From contig PAGT01000057.1 of the NCBI GenBank assembly GCA_002705485.1, positions 1-8,549 of the forward strand: a stretch of 8,549 bases of DNA, in the 5' to 3' direction. The notes beneath the pieces are model-generated. The model had not been told where the DNA came from. It did not search any database and was given only the letters and a program-made list of their open reading frames with translations. Shown in pieces: positions 1 to 6,690 of the stretch. The translations under genes were made by a program, and so were the position numbers. The stretch is from Flavobacteriales bacterium (lineage in GTDB: Bacteria; Bacteroidota; Bacteroidia; Flavobacteriales; Flavobacteriaceae). Position 1 is the first letter of the stretch, and the number at the start of each line of letters is the position of its first letter.

Positions 1-675
1 CTTTAGCCTTAGACCCACTACGCTCATCTGATTTCTCACCCATTTATCAGGAAGTTTAATAAAATCATAAGCTCTATTTATATTGTAGCTCTTTAAACGT
101 TCGGAATGTTTAAATCCTATTCCCCACACATCTTCTATTTTCAACCATTTAAGTGCTTTTTCTCTTTTTTCTTTTGATTCTATGGCATAAACGCCTTTAG
201 TTTTTTTATCAAATTTTTTAGAAATTCGATTAGCTACTTTAGCTAATGCTTTAGTGGGAGCAAACCCGATACTGACTGGAATCCCCGTCCATTTTAGTAT
301 TTTATTTCGCATCTCTTTTCCATATTCCTCTAAATCATAATTATCGAACCCTCTGAATTCTAAAAAAGCTTCATCAATGCTGTAAATTTCAATATTTGGC
401 GTGTAAGAGCTTAAAATACTCATCACCCTACTGCTCATATCACCATAGAGCGGGAAATTACTGGAAAACACATGAATATTATGTTTTTTAAATACAGAGT
501 CATATTTAAAAGCGGGTGCTCCCATTGGAATCCCCAGGGATTTTGCTTCATTACTCCTAGATATTACACAGCCATCATTGTTTGATAAAATAGCAATAGG
601 TTTTCCAATTAATTTTGGATTAAAAACCCTTTCACATGAGGCATAAAAATTATTACAATCAACCAGCGCAAACAT
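1..675 (-). CDS. umuC: DNA polymerase V catalytic subunit UmuC (Y-family), 3' end outside window
   Basis: Translation of the minus strand from the ATG at 675 is open to the window edge, giving the first 225 residues of a protein whose family is usually about 420 aa. The start reads MFALVDCNNFYASCERVF, nearly the same as the start of E. coli UmuC, which fixes the start codon. Visible Y-family features are the metal-binding Asp6, the steric-gate Tyr11, the SNNDGCVISRS finger motif (31-41), the catalytic SIDE motif (99-102, with Asp101 and Glu102), and a helix-hairpin-helix segment around 180-194 (EDVWGIGFKH). The little-finger domain and the C-terminus lie off the left end. Family knowledge: UmuC performs error-prone synthesis past DNA lesions, normally with cleaved UmuD. 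No umuD lies upstream; the gene there is a divergent cupin. A promoter and palindromes sit directly in front of the start. The family call is secure; subunit partner and regulation are inferred. Confidence 0.95.
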   Translation of the reverse strand, partial: MFALVDCNNFYASCERVFNPKLIGKPIAILSNNDGCVISRSNEAKSLGIPMGAPAFKYDSVFKKHNIHVFSSNFPLYGDMSSRVMSILSSYTPNIEIYSIDEAFLEFRGFDNYDLEEYGKEMRNKILKWTGIPVSIGFAPTKALAKVANRISKKFDKKTKGVYAIESKEKREKALKWLKIEDVWGIGFKHSERLKSYNINRAYDFIKLPDKWVRNQMSVVGLRLK

Positions 676-679
676 TCTT

Positions 680-710
680 TAAATGTACATTTTAGATTTT
701 TTTAATTCAA
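680..710 (-). promoter_or_regulatory. Candidate Bacteroidota-type promoter for umuC
   Basis: Reading the minus strand, TTG (710-708) is followed after 20 nt by TACATTTA (687-680). This fits the Bacteroidota housekeeping pattern of TTG near -33 and TAnnTTTG near -7, with one mismatch in the last base. The -7 box ends only four bases before the umuC start codon, so the transcript would begin at or very near the ATG. The box also lies inside the palindrome at 681-692, as expected if a repressor covers the promoter. Pattern match only; no transcript data. Confidence 0.4.
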
Positions 711-760
711 TAGATTAATCGATTAAAGTTTTTAACAATTCTTATCGTAAATTCGAATTT
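681..760. repeat. Three 12-bp perfect palindromes at exact 34-bp spacing between umuC and the cupin gene
   Basis: AAATGTACATTT (681-692), TTAATCGATTAA (715-726) and AAATTCGAATTT (749-760) are each perfect inverted repeats. Their centres fall between 686/687, 720/721 and 754/755, exactly 34 bp apart both times. The three differ in sequence, so they need not bind the same protein. The first overlaps the candidate umuC -7 box and the last ends ten bases before the cupin start codon. They could be operator sites in a shared divergent control region, or chance in AT-rich DNA. Confidence 0.5.
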
Positions 761-770
761 TAAATTAAAA

Positions 771-1253
771 ATGAATTATTATTTTAAAACACAAAAACTA
801 GTTGAATCTTTTGGGTTTAAAATTGTGTCACGAGATTTTAATAGGCCTTGGGGAGGATTTCTGGTTATAGATGAGAGTCAAGCACAGGATTTTTCAAATC
901 ACTTTTTTAAAGGAATCCATGTAGAAGATTTAAAAATTAGCAGAAAGTTGAGTCCTAAAATTTTAATTGTTAAACCCAACGCTAGATTGTCTTGGCAATA
1001 CCATCACAGAAGAGCAGAAATATGGAGAGTTTTTGAAGGAAAAGTAGGGGTTATTCAAAGTGAAGATGATACTCAAAATGAAATGAGAGTTTATGATGAG
1101 GGGGGTCAAATTGTTTTAAAACAAGGAGAAAGACATAGGCTAATTGGACTTAAAGATTATGGAGTGGTTGCAGAAATATGGCAACACACAGATGATAAAA
1201 ACCCAAGTGATGAAGAGGATATAGTACGAGTTGAGGATGATTTTGGAAGATAA
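771..1253 (+). CDS. Cupin protein similar to the type II mannose-6-phosphate isomerase domain
   Basis: The protein has 160 aa and forms a single cupin barrel resembling the C-terminal isomerase domain of bifunctional mannose-6-phosphate isomerase / GDP-mannose pyrophosphorylase. Evidence is RPWGGF at 25-30, then SWQYHHRRAEIWRVFEG at 74-90 carrying the expected metal ligands (His78 or His79, Glu83), the second cupin motif GERHRLIG with His122, and the family-typical ending DIVRVEDDFGR. The nucleotidyltransferase half of the bifunctional enzymes is absent. Family knowledge suggests a metal-dependent sugar-phosphate isomerase, perhaps interconverting fructose-6-phosphate and mannose-6-phosphate for surface sugars, but the true substrate cannot be read from sequence; similar stand-alone proteins are also labelled phosphoheptose isomerase. 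The ATG at 771 follows an A-rich stretch without a Shine-Dalgarno, as is usual in Bacteroidota. It lies 72 bp before sucA on the same strand, with no clear terminator between them, so read-through is possible. Confidence 0.8.
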   Translation: MNYYFKTQKLVESFGFKIVSRDFNRPWGGFLVIDESQAQDFSNHFFKGIHVEDLKISRKLSPKILIVKPNARLSWQYHHRRAEIWRVFEGKVGVIQSEDDTQNEMRVYDEGGQIVLKQGERHRLIGLKDYGVVAEIWQHTDDKNPSDEEDIVRVEDDFGR

Positions 1254-1325
1254 AAAAAACACAAAAAAATATACCGTAGTTTTAAAAAGTTGTAATTTTA
1301 TAATTCACAATATTATGTGTATTTG

Positions 1326-4079
1326 ATGGATCCTTATTCTTTTCTTAATACAGCCCATACTTCATATTTTGCAGAACTATATGATCAATACTTAATAAAT
1401 CCAGAACAAGTAGAGCCAAGTTGGCGAGCTTTTTTTCAGGGTTTCGAATTTGGGATTGAAGAATCTAAAAAGGAACAATCTGAATTTAAGGATACTGAGA
1501 TACCAGAAAATATTCTAAATGAATTCAAAGTAGTTAAATTAATAAATGCCTACAGGACTAGAGGGCATTTGTTTACCAAAACCAATCCCGTTAGAGATCG
1601 TAGAACATACGTTCCTAACTTAGATTTAGTAAATTTTGAACTTAATGAAGATGATCTTCAAGTTGTTTTCAGTGCTGGTGAGATTATTGGTTTGGGTCCT
1701 ACAACCTTAGAGAATATTTTGATTCAATTGGAAACAATTTATTGTGATTCTATTGGTATTGAATACATGTTTATTAGAACACCTGAAAGAATCAGTTGGA
1801 TTCAAAGTAGGCTTAACATAAATTCAAATCACCCCGATTTTTCAAAAAAACAAAAGCTACAGATTTTAAAGAAAACTATTGAAGCGGTTACATTTGAAAA
1901 GTTTTTGCACACAAAATATGTTGGACAGAAAAGATTTTCTTTAGAAGGAGGTGAATCACTAATCCCTGCTTTAGATGCTCTTATTGAAAAAGCAGCCGAT
2001 CTAGGTGTCAAAGAGTTTACACTTGGAATGGCTCACAGAGGAAGACTTAATACATTAACAAATATTTTTGGAAAGCCTGTTAAAGAAATCTTTAACGAGT
2101 TTGATGGAAAGGATTACAGCGAAGAAGTTTTTGATGGAGATGTCAAGTATCATTTGGGCTGGACGTCTGAGAGAAAGACCGATTCAGGAAAAAAAGTATA
2201 CATGAATATTGCTCCAAATCCTTCTCACCTAGAAGCTGTTGGACCTGTAGTTCAGGGAATCACCAGAGCTAAGCAAGAAAAATATCATCCAAATCAAATC
2301 GAAAATGTTTTACCAATTATTATTCACGGAGATGCTGCGATTGCTGGTCAAGGAGTAGTTTACGAAACTGTTCAGATGGAAAGATTAAAAGGTTTTAAAA
2401 CAGGTGGAACAATCCATATTGTGGTAAATAACCAAGTTGGATTCACTACTAATTATTTGGATGGTAGATCATCAACATACTGCACTGACGTTGCAAAACC
2501 AAATTTAAGTCCAGTTTTACACATTAACGCAGACGATGTTGAAGCAGTTGTTCATTCAATTACGTTTGCTCTGGACTACAGGATGAGATACAAAAGAGAT
2601 ATTTTTATTGATTTATTAGGGTACAGAAAGTATGGGCACAATGAGGGAGATGAACCAAGATTTACTCAACCAAAATTGTACAAATCGATATCGAGACATC
2701 CTAATTTAATGGAAATTTATTCTAAGAAATTGATAGAAGATGGGTTGATTACTATAGATGAAGTCAAACAAATAGAGCAAGATTATAAAAATAATTTGGA
2801 AGACAAGTTAGAAATTTCAAAAGATGATGAAAGTATTTTAATTACTCCCTTTATGGCTTATGAATGGAAAGGTTTTAGAAGAGTCAAGGAACAAAACATG
2901 CTTAAGAATTTTGAAACTAATGTTCCAAGGTCTGAATTGTCAAAAATTGCCGATAAGCTTACAACTTTACCTACTGATTTTAATTTTTTAAGAAAAATTG
3001 AGCGATTAATTGGAGATAGAAAAAAAATGTTTTTCGAAACAAATAAACTTGATTGGGCTATGGGAGAACTTTTGGCTTACGGTACTTTACTTAATGACGG
3101 CTACCATGTTAGGTTGACTGGACAAGATGTGGAAAGAGGGACTTTTTCTCATAGGCATGCTGTAATAAAAGCAGAGGATTCTGAGAAAGAAATTCTTTTA
3201 CTCAACGGAATATCCAAAAATCAAGGAAACTTTAGTATTTATAATTCATCTCTTTCTGAATATGGAGTTATGGGCTATGAATATGGATATGCACTTACCA
3301 GCCCTAAAACATTATGTATTTGGGAAGCACAATTTGGAGATTTTAGTAATGGAGCACAAATTATGATTGACCAATATCTTTCAGCTGCTGAGGATAAATG
3401 GAAACTACAAAATGGTTTGGTTTTGCTTCTTCCTCACGGATATGAAGGTCAAGGTGCTGAGCATTCTTCAGCTAGAATGGAAAGATACCTACAGCTGTGC
3501 GCAAAAGATAATATGTACGTTGCTAATTGTACTACACCTGCTAATTTTTTTCACATATTAAGAAGGCAAATGGTTACCAACTTTAGAAAACCTCTAATAA
3601 TTTTTACACCCAAAAGTTTGCTTCGACACCCCAAAGCAGTTTCACAAATTGATGATTTTTCAGAAGGAACATTCATGCCTATTTTGGATCAAGATATAGT
3701 GAAACCTGAAAAGGTTAACAAAGTAGTTTTCTGTTCTGGCAAATTTTATTTTGATTTACTAGACCATACTGAAAAAAATAAAATAAATGATGTGGCTTTA
3801 ATTCGTTTAGAACAATTATTTCCTCTTCCAACAAAGGAAATTAATTTGATATTAAAAAAGTATTCAAGTGCAGATGAAGTAGTCTGGGCTCAAGAGGAGC
3901 CAAGAAATATGGGTGCTTGGAGTCATCTTTTATTACATTTGCCAAAAGCTAATAAATTTAGAGTTGCATCTAGAAGATTTTATGGGTCACCGTCAGCAGG
4001 CAGCAGTGCAAGATCAAGTAAGCGACACAATCAAGTAATTGAATTTGTATTTGATGAAACAAAAGACAACATGCGTTAA
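1326..4079 (+). CDS. sucA: 2-oxoglutarate dehydrogenase E1 component
   Basis: A 917-aa thiamine-diphosphate enzyme (E. coli SucA has 933 aa) that decarboxylates 2-oxoglutarate and passes the succinyl group to the lipoyl arm of E2 in the TCA cycle. In order, I see the N-terminal E2-binding segment (residues about 6-42, ending SWRAFFQGF), the dehydrogenase domain with AHRGRLNTL (His237), the thiamine-diphosphate/Mg site HGDAAIAGQG (Asp336) with VVNNQVGFTT (Asn368, Asn369), and GHNEGDEP (His438). The transketolase-like pyrimidine domain runs from about 576 with GQDVERGTFSHRHAV (599-613) and PHGYEGQGAEHSSARMERY (His704), followed by a C-terminal domain with EEPRNMGAW. The frame is also open from a GTG at 1317, but ATG at 1326 gives the standard flavobacterial start MDPYSFLNTAHT and is preferred. 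TAATTTTA at 1293-1300 resembles a -7 box but lacks a matching -33 TTG. Nine bases separate it from sucB, so the two are co-transcribed. Confidence 0.98.
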   Translation: MDPYSFLNTAHTSYFAELYDQYLINPEQVEPSWRAFFQGFEFGIEESKKEQSEFKDTEIPENILNEFKVVKLINAYRTRGHLFTKTNPVRDRRTYVPNLDLVNFELNEDDLQVVFSAGEIIGLGPTTLENILIQLETIYCDSIGIEYMFIRTPERISWIQSRLNINSNHPDFSKKQKLQILKKTIEAVTFEKFLHTKYVGQKRFSLEGGESLIPALDALIEKAADLGVKEFTLGMAHRGRLNTLTNIFGKPVKEIFNEFDGKDYSEEVFDGDVKYHLGWTSERKTDSGKKVYMNIAPNPSHLEAVGPVVQGITRAKQEKYHPNQIENVLPIIIHGDAAIAGQGVVYETVQMERLKGFKTGGTIHIVVNNQVGFTTNYLDGRSSTYCTDVAKPNLSPVLHINADDVEAVVHSITFALDYRMRYKRDIFIDLLGYRKYGHNEGDEPRFTQPKLYKSISRHPNLMEIYSKKLIEDGLITIDEVKQIEQDYKNNLEDKLEISKDDESILITPFMAYEWKGFRRVKEQNMLKNFETNVPRSELSKIADKLTTLPTDFNFLRKIERLIGDRKKMFFETNKLDWAMGELLAYGTLLNDGYHVRLTGQDVERGTFSHRHAVIKAEDSEKEILLLNGISKNQGNFSIYNSSLSEYGVMGYEYGYALTSPKTLCIWEAQFGDFSNGAQIMIDQYLSAAEDKWKLQNGLVLLLPHGYEGQGAEHSSARMERYLQLCAKDNMYVANCTTPANFFHILRRQMVTNFRKPLIIFTPKSLLRHPKAVSQIDDFSEGTFMPILDQDIVKPEKVNKVVFCSGKFYFDLLDHTEKNKINDVALIRLEQLFPLPTKEINLILKKYSSADEVVWAQEEPRNMGAWSHLLLHLPKANKFRVASRRFYGSPSAGSSARSSKRHNQVIEFVFDETKDNMR

Positions 4080-4088
4080 ATTATTTAT

Positions 4089-5309
4089 ATGATTTTAGAA
4101 ATGAAAGTACCGTCACCAGGTGAATCAATTTCAGAAGTTGAAATTGCCGAGTGGCTTGTTAAAGACGGAGATTACGTTGAAAAAGATCAAACCATCGCAG
4201 AGGTTGATTCTGACAAAGCAACATTGGATTTACCAGCTGAGGAAAGTGGTGTAATAACTTTAAAAGCTGATGAGGGTGACGCCGTTGAAGTTGGGGCTGT
4301 TGTTTGTTTGATCGATACATCAGCCATAGCGCCTAAGTCAAGTGTAAAAAAAGAACTTGAAGAAGTTGTTGAAAAAGAACCGGCTCCAAAAATAAAAGTT
4401 AACGAAGATGATCAACAGAAGATCAGTTTTGCTACTGGAACTCCTTCACCTGCAGCAGCAAAAATTCTAAGTGAAAAAAACATTCCTATTTCTACCATTT
4501 CAGGGTCAGGAAAAGGAGGTAGAATTACTAAAGATGACGCCTTAAAAGCCTTACCAAAAGTAGATGTCAACGCTATAGTGAAAGATCGAAAGATAGAATC
4601 TAAAAAACTTTCGATGCTTAGAAGAAAAGTAGCTCAAAGGTTAGTAGCTGTTAAAAATCATACGGCTATGCTCACCACTTTCAATGAGGTAAATATGACA
4701 CCAATATTTGAGCTTAGGAAAAAATATAAAGAAGAATTCAAATTAAAACATGGAGTGAGCCTTGGTTTTATGAGTTTTTTTACAAAAGCTACAGTTCAAG
4801 CATTAAAAGAATTTCCTGATGTTAATTCTATGATTGATGGAGATCAACAAGTGAAATATGATTTTTGTGATATAAGTATTGCTGTTTCTGGTCCTAAAGG
4901 TCTAATGGTTCCAGTTGTTAGAGATGCTCAAAAATTAACTTTTTCAGAAATTGAAAACGAAATAAAAAGATTAGCTGTTAGAGCTAGAGATGGAGAAATT
5001 ACTGTTGATGAAATGACTGGTGGAACTTTTACAATTACTAATGGAGGTGTTTTTGGATCCATGCTTTCTACACCAATAATCAATCCTCCTCAATCAGCGA
5101 TTCTGGGAATGCACAATATTGTGGAAAGACCAATCGCAGTTAATGGCAGTGTTGAAATACATCCAATCATGTATCTTGCTCTATCATACGACCATAGAAT
5201 AATTGATGGAAAGGAATCAGTTAGTTTTTTGGTTAGAGTAAAAGAGTCTTTGGAAAACCCGGTTGAACAACTTATGGGTGGAAGTATTAAAAAAGCATTA
5301 GAGCTTTAA
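4089..5309 (+). CDS. sucB: Dihydrolipoyllysine succinyltransferase, E2 of 2-oxoglutarate dehydrogenase
   Basis: A 406-aa E2 core enzyme that takes the succinyl group from SucA on a lipoyl arm and transfers it to CoA. One lipoyl domain spans residues about 2-77, with the lipoylated lysine Lys43 in EVDSDKATLDLPA. A charged linker (about 80-112) leads to a peripheral subunit-binding domain (about 119-155, PSPAAAKIL to GKGGRITKDDALKAL) that docks E1/E3. The catalytic acyltransferase domain fills about 172-404, with NGGVFGSMLSTPIINPPQSA and the active-site motif DHRIIDG (His369, Asp373). Its position directly after sucA supports the succinyl rather than acetyl assignment. The ATG at 4089 gives MILEMKVPSPGES, the usual flavobacterial N-terminus; a second ATG at 4101 is less likely. 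No Shine-Dalgarno is visible. No E3 (lpd) gene follows. Its last 12 bases overlap the 3' end of the opposite-strand protease gene. Confidence 0.97.
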   Translation: MILEMKVPSPGESISEVEIAEWLVKDGDYVEKDQTIAEVDSDKATLDLPAEESGVITLKADEGDAVEVGAVVCLIDTSAIAPKSSVKKELEEVVEKEPAPKIKVNEDDQQKISFATGTPSPAAAKILSEKNIPISTISGSGKGGRITKDDALKALPKVDVNAIVKDRKIESKKLSMLRRKVAQRLVAVKNHTAMLTTFNEVNMTPIFELRKKYKEEFKLKHGVSLGFMSFFTKATVQALKEFPDVNSMIDGDQQVKYDFCDISIAVSGPKGLMVPVVRDAQKLTFSEIENEIKRLAVRARDGEITVDEMTGGTFTITNGGVFGSMLSTPIINPPQSAILGMHNIVERPIAVNGSVEIHPIMYLALSYDHRIIDGKESVSFLVRVKESLENPVEQLMGGSIKKALEL

Positions 5310-5741
5310 ATAGAGTCTGTTTTTTTCATAATCAATAATTGCCTTCCCTTTTTTTAAAATATCCGCTCCAATAATTCCATCTACATTTTGAATTTCTCGT
5401 TCACTCAGGGCATTGTTTATGTGATCCATCTTAAATAGAATTACAGAACAGTTGTTGTTATTCCACTTCCCAATTTGTAAATTATTTTTGTTTGAAATTT
5501 TCGTCTCACTCATTAAATCAGTTGCACTAGAAGCTTTTATTTCACTTTCCTCAAAAATTAAGTTAAATTTTTCAAACAAATTAAGATCAACACAAGTACT
5601 TGAAGCACCTGTATCTAAAATAAACAATCCATTAATATGATTAATTTTTGACTTAATTTGATAATGATTTGTATCAGTTTTTTTTAACCGTACACTTATA
5701 TAACCTTCATTTTTTAAAAAAGAATGTCTTGTTTGCTCCAC
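5298..5741 (-). CDS. Small retropepsin-like (clan AA) aspartic protease
   Basis: The protein has 147 aa. It shows the single-lobe aspartic protease pattern: a catalytic FILDTGASSTCVD (Asp43) after short beta strands, then the hydrophobic-hydrophobic-Gly motif GIIGADILK (122-130) near the C-terminus, which completes the active-site fold in retropepsin-like enzymes. Such proteins act as homodimers, each chain giving one Asp. No signal peptide or membrane segment is visible, so a cytoplasmic location is likely. The substrate is unknown. The frame opens just after a stop at 5766-5768 and the first usable start is GTG at 5741; the first in-frame ATG would remove the catalytic Asp, so GTG (or a rarer start just upstream) must be used. 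TAATTTTA at 5755-5748 on the minus strand resembles a -7 box but has no -33 TTG. The gene is tail-to-tail with sucB (12-bp overlap) and divergent from the TatD-family gene across 37 bp. Confidence 0.82.
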   Translation of the reverse strand: MEQTRHSFLKNEGYISVRLKKTDTNHYQIKSKINHINGLFILDTGASSTCVDLNLFEKFNLIFEESEIKASSATDLMSETKISNKNNLQIGKWNNNNCSVILFKMDHINNALSEREIQNVDGIIGADILKKGKAIIDYEKNRLYLKL

Positions 5742-5778
5742 AGTAAATAAAATTAACCTAAAATATTAACTTAGCGTC
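5742..5778. promoter_or_regulatory. 37-bp divergent intergenic region between the protease and TatD-family genes
   Basis: This short gap separates the GTG start of the aspartic protease (minus) from the TTG start of the TatD-family gene (plus). Both transcripts must be started from within it or from inside the opposite gene. It is A/T-rich. A -7-like TAATTTTA lies on the minus strand (5755-5748); no convincing full promoter is seen for either direction. Confidence 0.35.
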
Positions 5779-6546
5779 TTGGAAATAATAGATACTCATA
5801 CACATCTTTACTTAAACCAGTTTAACAATGATTTTGATCAGGTCATCACAAAAGCAATTGATCATAATATAACAAAACTTATATTTCCATCTATTGACTC
5901 TTCTCACATGGAAAAAATGCATGAGCTTAAGAATCGGTATCCAAATAATATTTTTCTTATGACTGGTCTTCACCCAGTTTATGTCAAGGATAATTACAAA
6001 GATGAACTTGATCAAGTAATTAAAAGTTTAATTGATCATGACTATGCAGCTGTGGGTGAAATTGGAATTGATTTATATTGGGATAAAACTTTTCTGAAAC
6101 AGCAACAGGATGCTTTTGAATTTCAAATTGAACTGGCTTTGGAAAAGAAGCTACCAATCGTTATTCACTGTAGAGGTGCTTTTAATGAAATCTTTGAAAT
6201 TTTGGAAAAGTTTAAATCAAAAAAAATGACGGGAATTTTCCATTGTTTTACAGGAAGTTTAGATCAAGCAAATAAATCAATTGAGATGGGTTTCAAACTG
6301 GGAATAGGTGGTGTTGTGACTTTTAAAAACGCAGGAATAGACAAATTAATTAAAGATATAGATTTAGAAAATATTGTTCTTGAAACTGATTCTCCATATT
6401 TGGCTCCTGTACCATTTAGAGGCAAAAGAAATGAAAGTTTTTATATAACCTATGTAATAAAAAAAATCTCAGAAATTTATAACATTAGTGAAAAGGAAGT
6501 AGCTGAAATAACTACTAAAAATTCAAAAGAAATATTTAAAATTTAA
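5779..6546 (+). CDS. TatD-family metal-dependent hydrolase (putative deoxyribonuclease)
   Basis: A 255-aa TIM-barrel hydrolase of typical length for the TatD/YcfH family. All expected metal ligands are present: DTHTHLYL (His7, His9), GEIGID (Glu94), VIHCRG (His130), GIFHCFTGS (His155) and ETDSPYLAP (Asp204). Family members are Mg/Mn-dependent 3'-5' DNA or RNA exonucleases, or act on D-aminoacyl-tRNA; which activity applies here cannot be told from sequence. It is soluble, with no signal peptide. An in-frame stop at 5767-5769 leaves almost no room upstream, so the start has to be TTG at 5779, giving MEIIDTHTH, which aligns with the normal family N-terminus. No Shine-Dalgarno precedes it. The gene ends 27 bp before a tRNA-Ser gene on the same strand. 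Despite the family name, no Tat-secretion role is implied. Confidence 0.92.
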   Translation: MEIIDTHTHLYLNQFNNDFDQVITKAIDHNITKLIFPSIDSSHMEKMHELKNRYPNNIFLMTGLHPVYVKDNYKDELDQVIKSLIDHDYAAVGEIGIDLYWDKTFLKQQQDAFEFQIELALEKKLPIVIHCRGAFNEIFEILEKFKSKKMTGIFHCFTGSLDQANKSIEMGFKLGIGGVVTFKNAGIDKLIKDIDLENIVLETDSPYLAPVPFRGKRNESFYITYVIKKISEIYNISEKEVAEITTKNSKEIFKI

Positions 6547-6566
6547 GTTTCAAATATTTAATTTTG
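6535..6566 (+). promoter_or_regulatory. Candidate promoter of tRNA-Ser
   Basis: TTTA (6535-6538), 20 nt, then TAATTTTG (6559-6566). The -7 element is an exact match to the Bacteroidota TAnnTTTG consensus and ends seven bases before the tRNA; the -33 element differs from TTTG in one base. The -33 part lies inside the last codons of the TatD-family gene. This would give the tRNA its own promoter with almost no 5' leader. Pattern match only. Confidence 0.45.
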
Positions 6567-6573
6567 TTTTTAA

Positions 6574-6661
6574 AGAGAGGTGGCCGAGCGGTTTAAGGCG
6601 CACGCCTGGAAAGTGTGTATACGCCAAAAGCGTATCGAGGGTTCGAATCCCTTCCTCTCTG
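6574..6661 (+). tRNA. tRNA-Ser, anticodon GGA
   Basis: An 88-nt class II tRNA. The acceptor stem AGAGAGG (6574-6580) pairs with CCTCTCT (6654-6660), followed by discriminator G6661, as is usual for serine. The D arm is GCC/GGC. The anticodon stem CACGC/GTGTG (with one G-T pair) holds loop CTGGAAA, with anticodon GGA at 6608-6610, reading UCC and UCU. The long variable arm ATACGC/GCGTAT is characteristic of Ser/Leu/Tyr tRNAs. The T arm is GAGGG TTCGAAT CCCTT. The 3' CCA is not encoded (GCA follows), so it must be added after transcription. Confidence 0.97.
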
Positions 6662-6666
6662 CAATT

Positions 6667-6690
6667 TTTTTTAATGGAGTCATTAAAAAA
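6667..6690. repeat. 10-bp A/T-rich inverted repeat (hairpin) between tRNA-Ser and the methyltransferase gene
   Basis: TTTTTTAATG (6667-6676), loop GAGT (6677-6680), CATTAAAAAA (6681-6690): a perfect 10-bp stem with a 4-nt loop, ending exactly at the stop codon of the minus-strand gene. It sits where a shared terminator for the converging transcripts would be expected. However, the T-run lies on the 5' side of the stem on both strands and the stem has a single G-C pair, so it is not a standard intrinsic terminator. It may be a weak terminator, an RNA end-stabilising hairpin or chance. Confidence 0.4.

Noticed and set aside
1317..1325. GTG at 1317 as the sucA start
   Set aside because: It adds only three residues before the ATG at 1326, which gives the conserved family N-terminus.
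1254..1325. Promoter for sucA in the cupin-sucA gap
   Set aside because: Boxes resembling TAnnTTTG exist (1277-1284, 1293-1300) but none has a TTG at the right distance, so no promoter is called.
1829..2011. 60-aa open frame on the minus strand inside sucA
   Set aside because: Antisense to a strongly conserved part of sucA, no recognisable motif; a shadow frame.
3367..3561. 64-aa open frame on the plus strand inside sucA
   Set aside because: Out of frame with the conserved transketolase-like domain; Cys/Leu/Phe-rich composition typical of a shadow frame.
5452..5640. 62-aa open frame on the plus strand opposite the aspartic protease
   Set aside because: Covers the DTGAS-coding region on the other strand; no independent evidence of a gene.
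5812..6015. 67-aa open frame on the minus strand inside the TatD-family gene
   Set aside because: Antisense to a well-supported gene and low in complexity; no family resemblance.
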